From positions 1-6,980 of the forward strand of contig CAADYQ010000033.1 in the NCBI GenBank assembly GCA_900753295.1: 6,980 bases of DNA, written 5' to 3'. The translations under genes were made by a program, and so were the position numbers. This DNA comes from Clostridia bacterium (GTDB lineage: Bacteria; Bacillota; Clostridia; Oscillospirales; CAG-272). Shown one piece after another: positions 1-6,158 of the stretch. Within the stretch, counting starts at the first letter, position 1, and every line of letters begins with the position of its first letter. The notes beneath the pieces were generated by a model. It was not told where the DNA came from. It was given only the letters and a program-made list of their open reading frames with translations, and did not search any database.

Positions 1-2135
1 ATATTGGGATCGTTGCTTATCATGACCGGGCGTATGCCGCGGTCGGAAAGAGTTGTGACAAGTCCGCGGAATTCCTCATCGGCTATATAGCTTATGTACA
101 TTTTGAGTGCGACCTCGCCGTCCACGGCAATATACATGACCGCAGAGCCGCCGTTCTCGGCAAAGGCACGGTCGTCGCGGTCAACGGGAGCGGCAATGCC
201 GGAAAGAGTCATAAAGCTCTCGTTACCGATAAAATACTTTCTGCCGCCGACCTCGGCTGCTATGCCGCCGTCGCCTAAGCGTTTGATCTCAGCCGCACCG
301 ACATCGGTACCGTTGCCGCCTATGCTGCTGTCTGCGGCACGGCGGAAAGCGCCAGCCAGAACGCCGCCGACCTTGTCGAACACGGTCGCAGCGCCCTCAA
401 GGACCTCAAAAACCTCGCTCGCCATCGCTCCGCCACAAAGACCTATACGCTTTATAAGGAGCGAACGGGGACCGAACACATCATCCTCGCCGAAGATCAC
501 GGCATCGGTTCCGGCATACTCTTCAGCCTCCGCCTCGTTGAGAAGGACCTCGGTCGGGCGCAGAAGATTCTTTGCCATATCGCAGAAGGGGTAGATGAGT
601 CCCGCCATGGTAAACACGGGCATTGCAATAAGCACCATTACGGTGAACGTATTTGCGGAGGGGACAAAGCCGCGTCCCGCCGCAAGCGAGATAAGGAACA
701 CAACAAGAGAAAGCGCCATAACGGGAGCTATAACATAGTTGAGCGCGCGGAGAGCGGGATTCTTTTTGTTTGTACGTTTAAAATAGTTCTCCGCAAAATT
801 GCCGCGGCGCAGACGCATCGCAGTGGTTATCCTCGCATCTTCCTTACCTGCGGAGGATGAACCGCCGAGCGCGGCGGCAAGCTCTACCTGATCCGCTCGC
901 TCAAGCGTGCAGCAGGTCTCAAAGCCGGAAAGCGCGTTGAAGGCGCGGACCTGACGCTCAAGGTCAAGTATATCGTAAACCACCGACATGACAAGACAGA
1001 ACGCCGCGGGGATATTGTAAAGCGTGAAGCTGTCCGGTGCGGCGACGGCAAGAGCCGCGTCGTAAACGAGCACCGATACTACCGCCGCGGCAGCCGCCGA
1101 ATGCGGTGTAAGCTCAAAACGGAATATTCCCACCAAGCCGCGCACGAGCTGACGCCACGAAAACGCCGCCGCGAGCAGCAAAAGCTGAAGCGAGACAAGT
1201 ATGTGGACTGCGGGATAATCGGCAGCGCTGATGGCTCCGCCGAATTTTTTGCCGAACAGCTCGTAAATGACTATCACAAGCGCAAATATTGCGGTTCCGG
1301 CGGCGCGGAGTATCATTGAAAGGCTGTCGCTACGGTATGCCTTTTTAACGGCATCGGTCTGCTCGTTCGAGCGGTATTCCTCGCCGCGATAGCCGAAAGC
1401 GCCTACGTAATCAGAGCCTGTATCGCCGATGCGGCGCTTGAGCTCGTCCTTGTTGCGGCGCGAAGCACGCTCTGCCGCTTCACTGCCCTCGCTGTAACCG
1501 AGCGCCACCATAAGATCGCTGTCATCTTCATCGGAGGCTTCGGAAGCGTCCGATGCTTCTGCGCCAGCATTTTCCGCACCAGACTCGTCGGAGGTTTCGG
1601 CGCTCGCATCATCGGCATCCGACTCGGCACTATCATCCGAATCGGCGCTGTTGCCGTTGCTCACATATTCGTAATCCTCAAATACATCGGTATTGGCTCC
1701 GACATCGACCGTGCGGGCGCTCTCGCCGCTGTCCGCGTCATCCTTTGCGGGAGCGGGATCGCTCTCCGCTGCCTTTTCGTCCGCGGAGTCGCTGCGCGCC
1801 GCCTTGAAGGACAGTATCTTTTTAAGCAATTCCCCGCTGCCGTGCTGTGCCTTCGGAGCGCCGTCTGTCTCCGCGGGAGCTTTTTCCTCCGCGGTCTCCG
1901 CGGTCTCCGGTACAGTCTCCGCCTGTGCGGTCTCCTCGGGCGGGACCGTTACGGCGTCCTGCGCAAGTATACCCGCAAGTATCGCCGAATAATCGTCGTC
2001 GGATATCCCCGCATCGCTCTCCTCGGCGATATCCTCAAGTATCATATCCTCTTTTTCAAGCGGCAGATCGGCGGCACTTTTTGTGCCGTCGCCGCTTTCA
2101 GTCAGAGGCAGCCGTTTTTTCTTTTCTTCTGACAT
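1..2135 (-). CDS. P1B-type P-type ATPase-like membrane protein with degenerate catalytic motifs (3' end outside window)
   Basis: 711 codons are visible and the C-terminus lies off the left edge. Residues 1-265 are acidic, Ala/Ser/Glu/Asp-rich and probably disordered. Six hydrophobic segments follow at about 274-295, 308-327, 347-366, 374-392, 467-486 and 496-516, which matches the six helices that precede the P domain in heavy-metal P1B ATPases. After them comes a P/N-domain-like stretch: VLLNEAEAEEYAGTDAVIF (530-548), then GDGGIAAEV (621-629), YFIGNESFM (634-642), and a return to the P domain ending RPVMISNDPN (702-711), the counterpart of the usual VVMLTGDNP. The phosphorylation motif DKTGTLT is replaced by GEDDVFG (549-555), the metal-site CPC by MPV (505-507), and the loop at 393-466 is too short for a full actuator domain and shows no TGE. 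It is therefore unlikely to pump ions by the normal cycle; a regulatory or structural role is inference. The ATG at 2135 is the first in frame after a stop two codons upstream, but its Shine-Dalgarno site is weak. It lies 18 bp after rlmB, probably in one transcript. Confidence 0.75.
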   Translation of the reverse strand, partial: MSEEKKKRLPLTESGDGTKSAADLPLEKEDMILEDIAEESDAGISDDDYSAILAGILAQDAVTVPPEETAQAETVPETAETAEEKAPAETDGAPKAQHGSGELLKKILSFKAARSDSADEKAAESDPAPAKDDADSGESARTVDVGANTDVFEDYEYVSNGNSADSDDSAESDADDASAETSDESGAENAGAEASDASEASDEDDSDLMVALGYSEGSEAAERASRRNKDELKRRIGDTGSDYVGAFGYRGEEYRSNEQTDAVKKAYRSDSLSMILRAAGTAIFALVIVIYELFGKKFGGAISAADYPAVHILVSLQLLLLAAAFSWRQLVRGLVGIFRFELTPHSAAAAAVVSVLVYDAALAVAAPDSFTLYNIPAAFCLVMSVVYDILDLERQVRAFNALSGFETCCTLERADQVELAAALGGSSSAGKEDARITTAMRLRRGNFAENYFKRTNKKNPALRALNYVIAPVMALSLVVFLISLAAGRGFVPSANTFTVMVLIAMPVFTMAGLIYPFCDMAKNLLRPTEVLLNEAEAEEYAGTDAVIFGEDDVFGPRSLLIKRIGLCGGAMASEVFEVLEGAATVFDKVGGVLAGAFRRAADSSIGGNGTDVGAAEIKRLGDGGIAAEVGGRKYFIGNESFMTLSGIAAPVDRDDRAFAENGGSAVMYIAVDGEVALKMYISYIADEEFRGLVTTLSDRGIRPVMISNDPN

Positions 2136-2153
2136 CCTGCTTCACCGTACCTT

Positions 2154-3002
2154 TCATTTACCGGCGTGCCTTCGGTGCGCCGCTTCGGTAAGAATCACCG
2201 CTGCCGCGGTGGAAACATTCATTGAGTTGACCTTGCCGTACATAGGTATCGAAATGACAAAATCGCATTTTTCCTTTACAAGGCGGGAGACCCCGTTGCC
2301 CTCGCTGCCGAGGACGAACGCCGCCGGACGGTCGATATCGGTAGTGTAGATATTCTCGCCGCCAGCCTCAGCCGCATATGTCCATACTCCGGCTTCCTTG
2401 AGGTCGTCTATCGCCGACGCGATATTTGTGACTTTGGCTATCGCCATATGTTCTATCGCGCCAGCCGACGCCTTTGCCGCGGTGGGCGTAAGTCCGACCG
2501 AGCGGCGTTTGGGGATAACCACGCCGTGAACTCCGGCGCACTCGGCGCAACGTATGAGAGCGCCGAGATTGTACGGGTCCTCAATGCCGTCGCAGATCAC
2601 GATAAACGGCGCTTCACCGCGCTCGCGGGCGATGTTAAGAATATCCTCTATCGTGCAATATTCCTTTTCCGCCGCCATTGCCGCAACGCCCTGATGAACA
2701 CCGCCTCCGCAAAGACGATCGAGCTTTTCCTTTTCGACCTCTATTATCGGTATGCCACGCTCCGACGCCTCGCCTACTATAAGATTGACCGAGCCCTGAA
2801 GCTCGCCGCGCCTGACGAACAGCTTATCAACCGAGCGTCCCGAGCGCAAAAGCTCGCGCACCTCGTTCCTGCCGAAGACTATGCCCGGCACCGCCTCATC
2901 GTCCGAAGGACGCGGGGGCAGCGGACGGCGCCCGCCGTATCTGCCGCCGTTTTTGTTATTATTCTGATTGCCGTTATTTCCGTTATTGTTTTTTTGATAC
3001 AT
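2154..3002 (-). CDS. rlmB: 23S rRNA (guanosine-2'-O-)-methyltransferase RlmB, TrmH/SpoU family
   Basis: 282 residues. It uses S-adenosylmethionine to 2'-O-methylate a guanosine of 23S rRNA (G2251 in E. coli numbering, from family knowledge) in the cytoplasm. The order is an Asn/Gly-rich tail (4-24), a substrate-binding domain opening GIVFGRNEV (40-48), then a SPOUT knot domain with its three motifs: DGIEDPYNLGALIRCAE (138-154), FVLGSEGNGVS (229-239) and ISIPMYGKVNSMNVSTAAA (250-268). The catalytic Asn/Arg of motif 1 (N145, R151), the Glu of motif 2 (E234) and the Asn of motif 3 (N262) are present, so it should be active. The frame is open back to an ATG at 3095, but that codon sits at the expected transcription start of the promoter at 3099-3127. 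ATG 3002, with AAAGG about 10 nt upstream, fits better; ATG 3011 (285 residues) is possible. The polar N-terminal tail is longer than in typical RlmB. It is first in a two-gene leftward unit. A related TrmH-family substrate cannot be fully excluded. Confidence 0.93.
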   Translation of the reverse strand: MYQKNNNGNNGNQNNNKNGGRYGGRRPLPPRPSDDEAVPGIVFGRNEVRELLRSGRSVDKLFVRRGELQGSVNLIVGEASERGIPIIEVEKEKLDRLCGGGVHQGVAAMAAEKEYCTIEDILNIARERGEAPFIVICDGIEDPYNLGALIRCAECAGVHGVVIPKRRSVGLTPTAAKASAGAIEHMAIAKVTNIASAIDDLKEAGVWTYAAEAGGENIYTTDIDRPAAFVLGSEGNGVSRLVKEKCDFVISIPMYGKVNSMNVSTAAAVILTEAAHRRHAGK

Positions 3003-3098
3003 TACTTCCATGCCTTTCGGCGGGATATACCGCCGCCGTGTCCTGCCGTCCGTGCGTGCTGTGGCACACATCGGTAAAAATCGGCATATACACATCTA

Positions 3099-3127
3099 AT
3101 TATATCATAAACGACCGTGTTTGTATA
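3099..3127 (-). promoter_or_regulatory. Promoter for rlmB and the downstream P-type ATPase-like gene
   Basis: On the minus strand a perfect -10 TATAAT (3104-3099) is preceded after 17 bp by TATACA (3127-3122), a 4 of 6 match to TTGACA. Transcription should begin near 3092-3095, which leaves about 90 nt of leader before the chosen rlmB start and argues against the upstream in-frame ATG at 3095. I see no attenuator hairpin in the leader. Confidence 0.7.
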
Positions 3128-3270
3128 TACTTTTTTTGATTTTTCGCCGACAAATCGCGTTTTTTATGCAAAGAAAATTCTGCCTTGTGTTTATTTGCGC
3201 CATTTTACGGCTCCGAAAGCCCGGCTTTGTTGTAGCAATTCACGTTTTTAAGAAAAATTCAAAAAAACTA
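3128..3270. other. AT-rich divergent intergenic spacer, no gene seen
   Basis: The stretch separates the leftward rlmB promoter from the rightward riboswitch promoter. It is rich in T and A runs, with one short perfect inverted repeat, AAAGCC-C-GGCTTT, which has no room for a loop. The open frame across it carries no recognisable protein and has no convincing ribosome binding site. The A-rich part just upstream of 3271 could act as an UP-element; that is inference. Confidence 0.5.
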
Positions 3271-3299
3271 TTGCAATCGCCCGCACTTTCTGATATAAT
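3271..3299 (+). promoter_or_regulatory. Sigma70-type promoter of the lysine riboswitch/ABC importer operon
   Basis: TTGCAA (3271-3276), a 17-bp spacer and a perfect TATAAT (3294-3299) stand just ahead of the riboswitch. The predicted start, about 3306, falls directly before the first strand of aptamer helix P1 at 3309. A-rich sequence lies upstream of the -35. Confidence 0.8.
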
Positions 3300-3308
3300 A
3301 CAGGTCAA

Positions 3309-3467
3309 GATAGAGGTGCAGAGATCAAAAGTAGCTCACCCGAGACCGCGGTAGGTCAGTGACGGTGCGCGAAAGGGATCTTTGCCGAAGCCGGACTCCG
3401 CCGCGGAGCCGTCAGGCTGGGCGTGCGGATAATATCCGTCCGACTGTCGCGCAAGCGGAGAGCTATC
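3309..3467 (+). promoter_or_regulatory. Lysine riboswitch (L box) aptamer
   Basis: The L-box landmarks appear in order with sequence close to the B. subtilis lysC leader as I recall it: GATAGAGGTGC at the 5' end, AAAAGTAG at 3328-3334, GCGAAAGGGATC then TTTGCCGAAG (3369-3390), GGCTGGGCGTG, CTGTCGCGC, and GGAGAGCTATC at the 3' end. P1 pairs GATAG (3309-3313) with CTATC (3463-3467). P2 pairs 3318-3326 with 3377-3385 (9 bp, one G-U). Further hairpins are CTCCG/CGGAG (3396-3400/3404-3408), CGGAT/ATCCG (3426-3430/3434-3438), and a short CGC/GCG stem closed by a GCAA tetraloop (3448-3457). Free lysine should stabilise P1 and allow termination at 3523-3553, so the importer downstream is expressed when lysine is scarce. 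Lysine specificity is family knowledge; it has not been tested here. Confidence 0.95.
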
Positions 3468-3522
3468 GGCAGAGATAATATCAACGTATTCCGTTTTTAT
3501 TTGCGGTGCGTTTTATTTATTG

Positions 3523-3553
3523 AAGGACCGGAGCTTTTCGCCCCGGTCTTTCT
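3523..3553 (+). terminator. Intrinsic terminator of the riboswitch expression platform
   Basis: GACCGG (3526-3531) pairs with CCGGTC (3543-3548). The helix can extend outward (A-T, A-T, G-U) and inward (GC/GC with a TTTTC loop), and a T-rich tract follows. It lies between the aptamer and the first gene, as expected for an OFF switch. A competing pairing is visible: CGGAGAGCT (3456-3464), which includes part of the P1 3' strand, can form nine pairs (two G-U) with AGCTTTTCG (3532-3540), the inner part of the terminator. That is a candidate antiterminator that could form only when the lysine-bound P1 is open. Confidence 0.75.
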
Positions 3554-3593
3554 GTATTTCTCTGTATTCTGTTTTTATGAAAGGAATAAAATC

Positions 3594-4481
3594 ATGAAAA
3601 GAACACTCTCACTCATCCTCGCGCTGTTTATGACAGCCGCACTGCTCGCCTTCCTCCCCTCCTGTGCCTCCGAGCGCAAGGACATAAGCACGGCAAAATC
3701 GATAGCCGACCTTGACGGCGCCAAGATCGCGGCGCAGTCTGGCACATTCCACGCCGAAGCGATGAAACAGATAAAGAACAACACCGCCGACACATATCCC
3801 GAATTTGCCGATCTGCTCACCGCGCTCAAGAGCGGCGCCATCGACGGCTACATTGCCGAGGAGCCTACGGCTCTCGCCATTTGCCCCGCCAACACCGAGC
3901 TTGACTACCTCCGCCTTGAAAACAACAAGACCGGATTTACCGCTACCGAAAAAGAGACCGGCGTTGCGATAGCACTTGCCAAAGGTTCGGCGCTGAGAGC
4001 ACAGATCAACGCAGTCCTCGCCACCATTTCCGAGGAGACGAGATACGCCCTTATGCTCCAGATGGCGGATATCTCCGCGGGCAAGACCGTCGAGTCGCTC
4101 GCTCTCACCTCCGAGACTCCCGCCGCTCCCACCGGAACGCTCAAGATCGCCATGGAATGCGCCTATGAGCCTTACAACTGGACCGACCTCAACACTCCCT
4201 CCCTCGGCGCCGTTCCGATCTACGGCGAAGGCGGCAAGGTGATGGAGGGCAGATACGCCAACGGCTACGATGTCCAGATAGCTCTTTATGTTGCCAACAA
4301 GCTCGGCCTCAAGCTCGAGGTCTATGCATATGACTGGGATTCTCTCGTCCCCGCCGTTCAGTCGGGCGCCGTTGACGCTATCGTCGCCGGCATGAGCCCC
4401 ACACCCGACCGCGAGGAAAAGGTAGACTTTACCGATATGTACTATGTCTCCAACCTCGTCATCATCTACAAGAAGAAATAA
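3594..4481 (+). CDS. Amino-acid (probably lysine) ABC transporter solute-binding lipoprotein with circularly permuted domain order
   Basis: 295 residues. It should capture the amino acid outside the membrane and deliver it to the permease encoded next. A lipoprotein signal (Lys-Arg, hydrophobic core 5-20) ends in LPSC with C24 as the lipid-bearing Cys; Pro at -2 is atypical. Residues 32-160 match what normally follows the first hinge of a family 3 binding protein: SIADLDGAKIAAQSGT (36-51), LLTALKSGAIDGYIAEEPTA (74-93), TGVAIALAKGS (122-132) and a closing helix with ISEETRYALM (145-154). After a linker rich in Thr/Pro/Ala (163-180) comes what normally opens the mature protein: TGTLKIAMECAYEPYNW (180-196), ANGYDVQIALYVANKLGL (222-239), DWDSLVPAVQSGAVDAIVAG (247-266), then MSPTPDREEKVDFTDMYYVS and a Lys-rich end. 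The halves are thus swapped, yet the ligand-contact positions (Q48-T51, E89, R273) are kept. The chosen start has AAAGGA 8 nt upstream; the frame is open to 3423, inside the riboswitch, but those codons are not credible. The stop overlaps the permease start (TAATG). Confidence 0.9.
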   Translation: MKRTLSLILALFMTAALLAFLPSCASERKDISTAKSIADLDGAKIAAQSGTFHAEAMKQIKNNTADTYPEFADLLTALKSGAIDGYIAEEPTALAICPANTELDYLRLENNKTGFTATEKETGVAIALAKGSALRAQINAVLATISEETRYALMLQMADISAGKTVESLALTSETPAAPTGTLKIAMECAYEPYNWTDLNTPSLGAVPIYGEGGKVMEGRYANGYDVQIALYVANKLGLKLEVYAYDWDSLVPAVQSGAVDAIVAGMSPTPDREEKVDFTDMYYVSNLVIIYKKK

Positions 4482-5263
4482 TGGGAACATTCTTTACAGA
4501 TGTCTGGGATATCCTCAGACAGTATCACAGCTTTATACTCAAGGGAGTCGGCATAACTATGCTGATATCCCTTGTCGGAACGATAGCGGGCTTTCTTATC
4601 GGTCTGCTTACCGGCATGATACGCACCGCGCCCAAGCCCAAAAGCCTCGGCTTGCGCATACTGCGCCGGGTCATCGATGCGATCATCACGGTATACGTTG
4701 AGATCTTCCGCGGCACGCCTATGATGGTCCAGGCAATGGTCATATACTGGGGATACGCCTTTGCCAGCGGCGGCAACACCCTGCCCCTCATCCCCTCGGG
4801 CATACTCATCGTTTCCATAAACACCGGCGCTTATATGGCGGAGATCGTCCGCGGCGGCATTATTTCGATAGACAAGGGGCAGTTTGAGGGCGCAACGTCT
4901 ATCGGAATGAGCCACAGTCAGACCATGCTGCACGTCATTCTGCCGCAGGTAGTGCGCAACATCCTGCCGTCGGTCAGCAACGAGTTCGTCATAAACATAA
5001 AGGACACCTCGGTGCTGAACGTTATCGGCGTTACCGAGCTTTACTACTTTGCAGGTATAATCAAGCGTCAGAATTTCCAGACCTTCCAGACCTATTTTGT
5101 GGTCTGCGTGGTATACTTCATACTTACATTCACCGTCACCTGTCTGCTCCGCTTTATCGAAAAGAAGCTGGACGGCAAGGAAAACTACACGATCTTCGGC
5201 TCACAAAGCGATCCCAATGCCGAGATACACGTAAAAAAAGAGGAGGCGATCCCACGTGACTGA
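4481..5263 (+). CDS. Amino-acid ABC transporter permease (HisM/GlnP family)
   Basis: 260 residues; a transmembrane subunit that probably acts as a homodimer, since only one permease is encoded. Hydrophobic segments lie at about 23-47, 68-94, 103-123, near 178-193, and 205-225. The family signature EIFRGTPMMVQ is at 74-84. The cytoplasmic EAA loop that docks the ATPase runs from about 133 to 163 (GQFEGATSIGM, then VILPQVVRNILP), followed by NEFVINIKDTSVLNVIGVTE (167-186), typical of polar amino-acid permeases. The ATG shares one base with the TAA of the binding-protein gene, which points to translational coupling. The length is slightly above the usual 215-240 because of a polar C-terminal tail (about 228-260). 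Substrate assignment to lysine rests on the upstream riboswitch, not on the permease sequence. Confidence 0.93.
   Translation: MGTFFTDVWDILRQYHSFILKGVGITMLISLVGTIAGFLIGLLTGMIRTAPKPKSLGLRILRRVIDAIITVYVEIFRGTPMMVQAMVIYWGYAFASGGNTLPLIPSGILIVSINTGAYMAEIVRGGIISIDKGQFEGATSIGMSHSQTMLHVILPQVVRNILPSVSNEFVINIKDTSVLNVIGVTELYYFAGIIKRQNFQTFQTYFVVCVVYFILTFTVTCLLRFIEKKLDGKENYTIFGSQSDPNAEIHVKKEEAIPRD
5241..5246 (+). promoter_or_regulatory. Perfect Shine-Dalgarno AGGAGG that fixes a GTG start
   Basis: AGGAGG stands 9 nt before GTG 5256, inside the end of the permease gene. The ideal spacing, and agreement of the following residues with the ATPase family N-terminus, select the GTG as start of the ATPase gene even though it overlaps the permease by 8 nt. 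Confidence 0.85.
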
Positions 5264-5999
5264 AGCAACGACCCCGATCATCCGGATAGACCACCTCAAA
5301 AAGGACTTCGGCGACCATGCGGTGCTGAAGGACATAAGCCTCTCCGTCACGCGCGGCGAGGTCGTGAGCGTTATCGGCTCGTCCGGCTCCGGAAAATCGA
5401 CCATGCTCCGCTGCATCAACCTGCTTGAGACGCCCACCTCCGGCGACATTCTCTACAAGGGCAACAGCATACTGGCTCCCAAAACGGATATCCGCCGCTA
5501 CCGTGCCGAGGTCGGCATGGTGTTCCAGCAGTTCAACCTTTTCAACAACATGACAGCGCTTGAAAACTGCGTGATAGGTCAGGTCAAGGTGCTTGGCAGA
5601 AGCCGCGATGAAGCCCGCAAATGCGCAATGGAATACCTTGAAAAGGTAGGCATGGGGCAGTACATCAATGCCAAGCCGCGTCAGCTTTCCGGCGGACAGA
5701 AGCAGCGCGTGGCAATAGCCCGCACGCTCTCGATGTCTCCCGAGGTCATTCTCTTTGACGAACCCACAAGCGCGCTCGACCCCGAAATGGTCGGCGAGGT
5801 GCTCGGCGTAATGCGCCGGCTCGCTGATTCCGGCTTCACGATGATAGTAGTCACACACGAAATGTCATTTGCCCGCGATGTTTCAAACCGCGTTATATTC
5901 ATGGACAGCGGTGTCATCTGCGAGGAAGGGACCCCCGACGAGATATTCGTCCACCCGTGCGAAGCACGCACACGGAAATTCCTTTCGAGGGTATTGTAA
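5256..5999 (+). CDS. Amino-acid ABC transporter ATP-binding protein (GlnQ/HisP family)
   Basis: 247 residues, full length for the family; the cytoplasmic ATPase that powers the importer. All nucleotide-binding motifs are intact: Walker A GSSGSGKST (41-49), Q-loop VFQQFNLF (89-96), signature LSGGQKQR (144-151), Walker B VILFDE (164-169), D-loop SALD (172-175) and switch His in VVTHEMSFA (H201). The motif FNLFNNMTALEN and the C-terminal EEGTPDEIF...TRKFLSRVL are typical of polar amino-acid importers. Translation starts at GTG after a perfect AGGAGG. The first 8 nt overlap the permease gene, so the three transporter genes form one tightly coupled unit controlled by the lysine riboswitch. A strong hairpin terminator follows the stop. 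Confidence 0.97.
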   Translation: MTEATTPIIRIDHLKKDFGDHAVLKDISLSVTRGEVVSVIGSSGSGKSTMLRCINLLETPTSGDILYKGNSILAPKTDIRRYRAEVGMVFQQFNLFNNMTALENCVIGQVKVLGRSRDEARKCAMEYLEKVGMGQYINAKPRQLSGGQKQRVAIARTLSMSPEVILFDEPTSALDPEMVGEVLGVMRRLADSGFTMIVVTHEMSFARDVSNRVIFMDSGVICEEGTPDEIFVHPCEARTRKFLSRVL

Positions 6000-6004
6000 A
6001 TATC

Positions 6005-6056
6005 AAAAGCATACGGTCGCCGAGCCTCGTGCCGGGCGACCGTATGCTTTTATTTT
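6005..6056 (+). terminator. Intrinsic terminator ending the ABC importer operon
   Basis: A perfect 17-bp inverted repeat pairs 6005-6021 (AAAAGCATACGGTCGCC) with 6035-6051 around a 13-nt loop, followed by TTTT at 6053-6056. The A and T tracts on both sides mean it could stop transcription from either direction. It begins 6 nt after the ATPase stop codon. Confidence 0.93.
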
Positions 6057-6085
6057 GGTCACGATTCCCCTTGCGCGGTTTTTGA

Positions 6086-6114
6086 TTGACAGTTCATTTA
6101 CGGTGTGGTATAAT
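6086..6114 (+). promoter_or_regulatory. Consensus sigma70/sigmaA promoter for the NERD-domain gene
   Basis: TTGACA (6086-6091), a 17-bp spacer and TATAAT (6109-6114) match the housekeeping consensus at all twelve positions. The start should fall near 6121, giving a leader of about 38 nt. No operator-like inverted repeat overlaps it, so the gene is probably expressed constitutively at a high transcription rate. Confidence 0.9.
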
Positions 6115-6158
6115 AATGTTGCAATAATTAAAAAAACACTGCCACAGGACACATTGAC

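Noticed and set aside
94..594. Plus-strand open frame opposite the P-type ATPase-like gene
   Set aside because: Its Pro/Ser/Arg-rich translation has no domain and lies antisense to a longer frame with clear membrane and P/N-domain features.
3003..3095. Upstream ATG at 3095 for RlmB
   Set aside because: It coincides with the predicted transcription start and the added residues resemble nothing in the family; it is treated as leader.
3428..3482. Repeated GATAATATC (3428-3436 and 3474-3482)
   Set aside because: The first copy is accounted for by a riboswitch hairpin (CGGAT/ATCCG). A second 9-nt AT-rich copy nearby is weak evidence for a regulatory role.
3423..3593. N-terminal extension of the binding protein to an ATG at 3423
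   Set aside because: It lies inside the riboswitch and terminator, has no ribosome binding site, and would bury the lipoprotein signal. ATG 3594 has AAAGGA at 8 nt and begins a classic signal peptide.
3594..4481. Binding-protein gene as a pseudogene or frameshifted remnant
   Set aside because: The frame is intact from signal peptide to a stop that overlaps the permease start, and both half-domains with their ligand-contact motifs are complete in content; only the order differs.
3609..4490. Long open frame on the minus strand opposite the binding protein
   Set aside because: It mirrors a well-supported gene in biased-codon DNA, has no recognisable domain, and its Gly/Val-rich translation is typical of a shadow frame.
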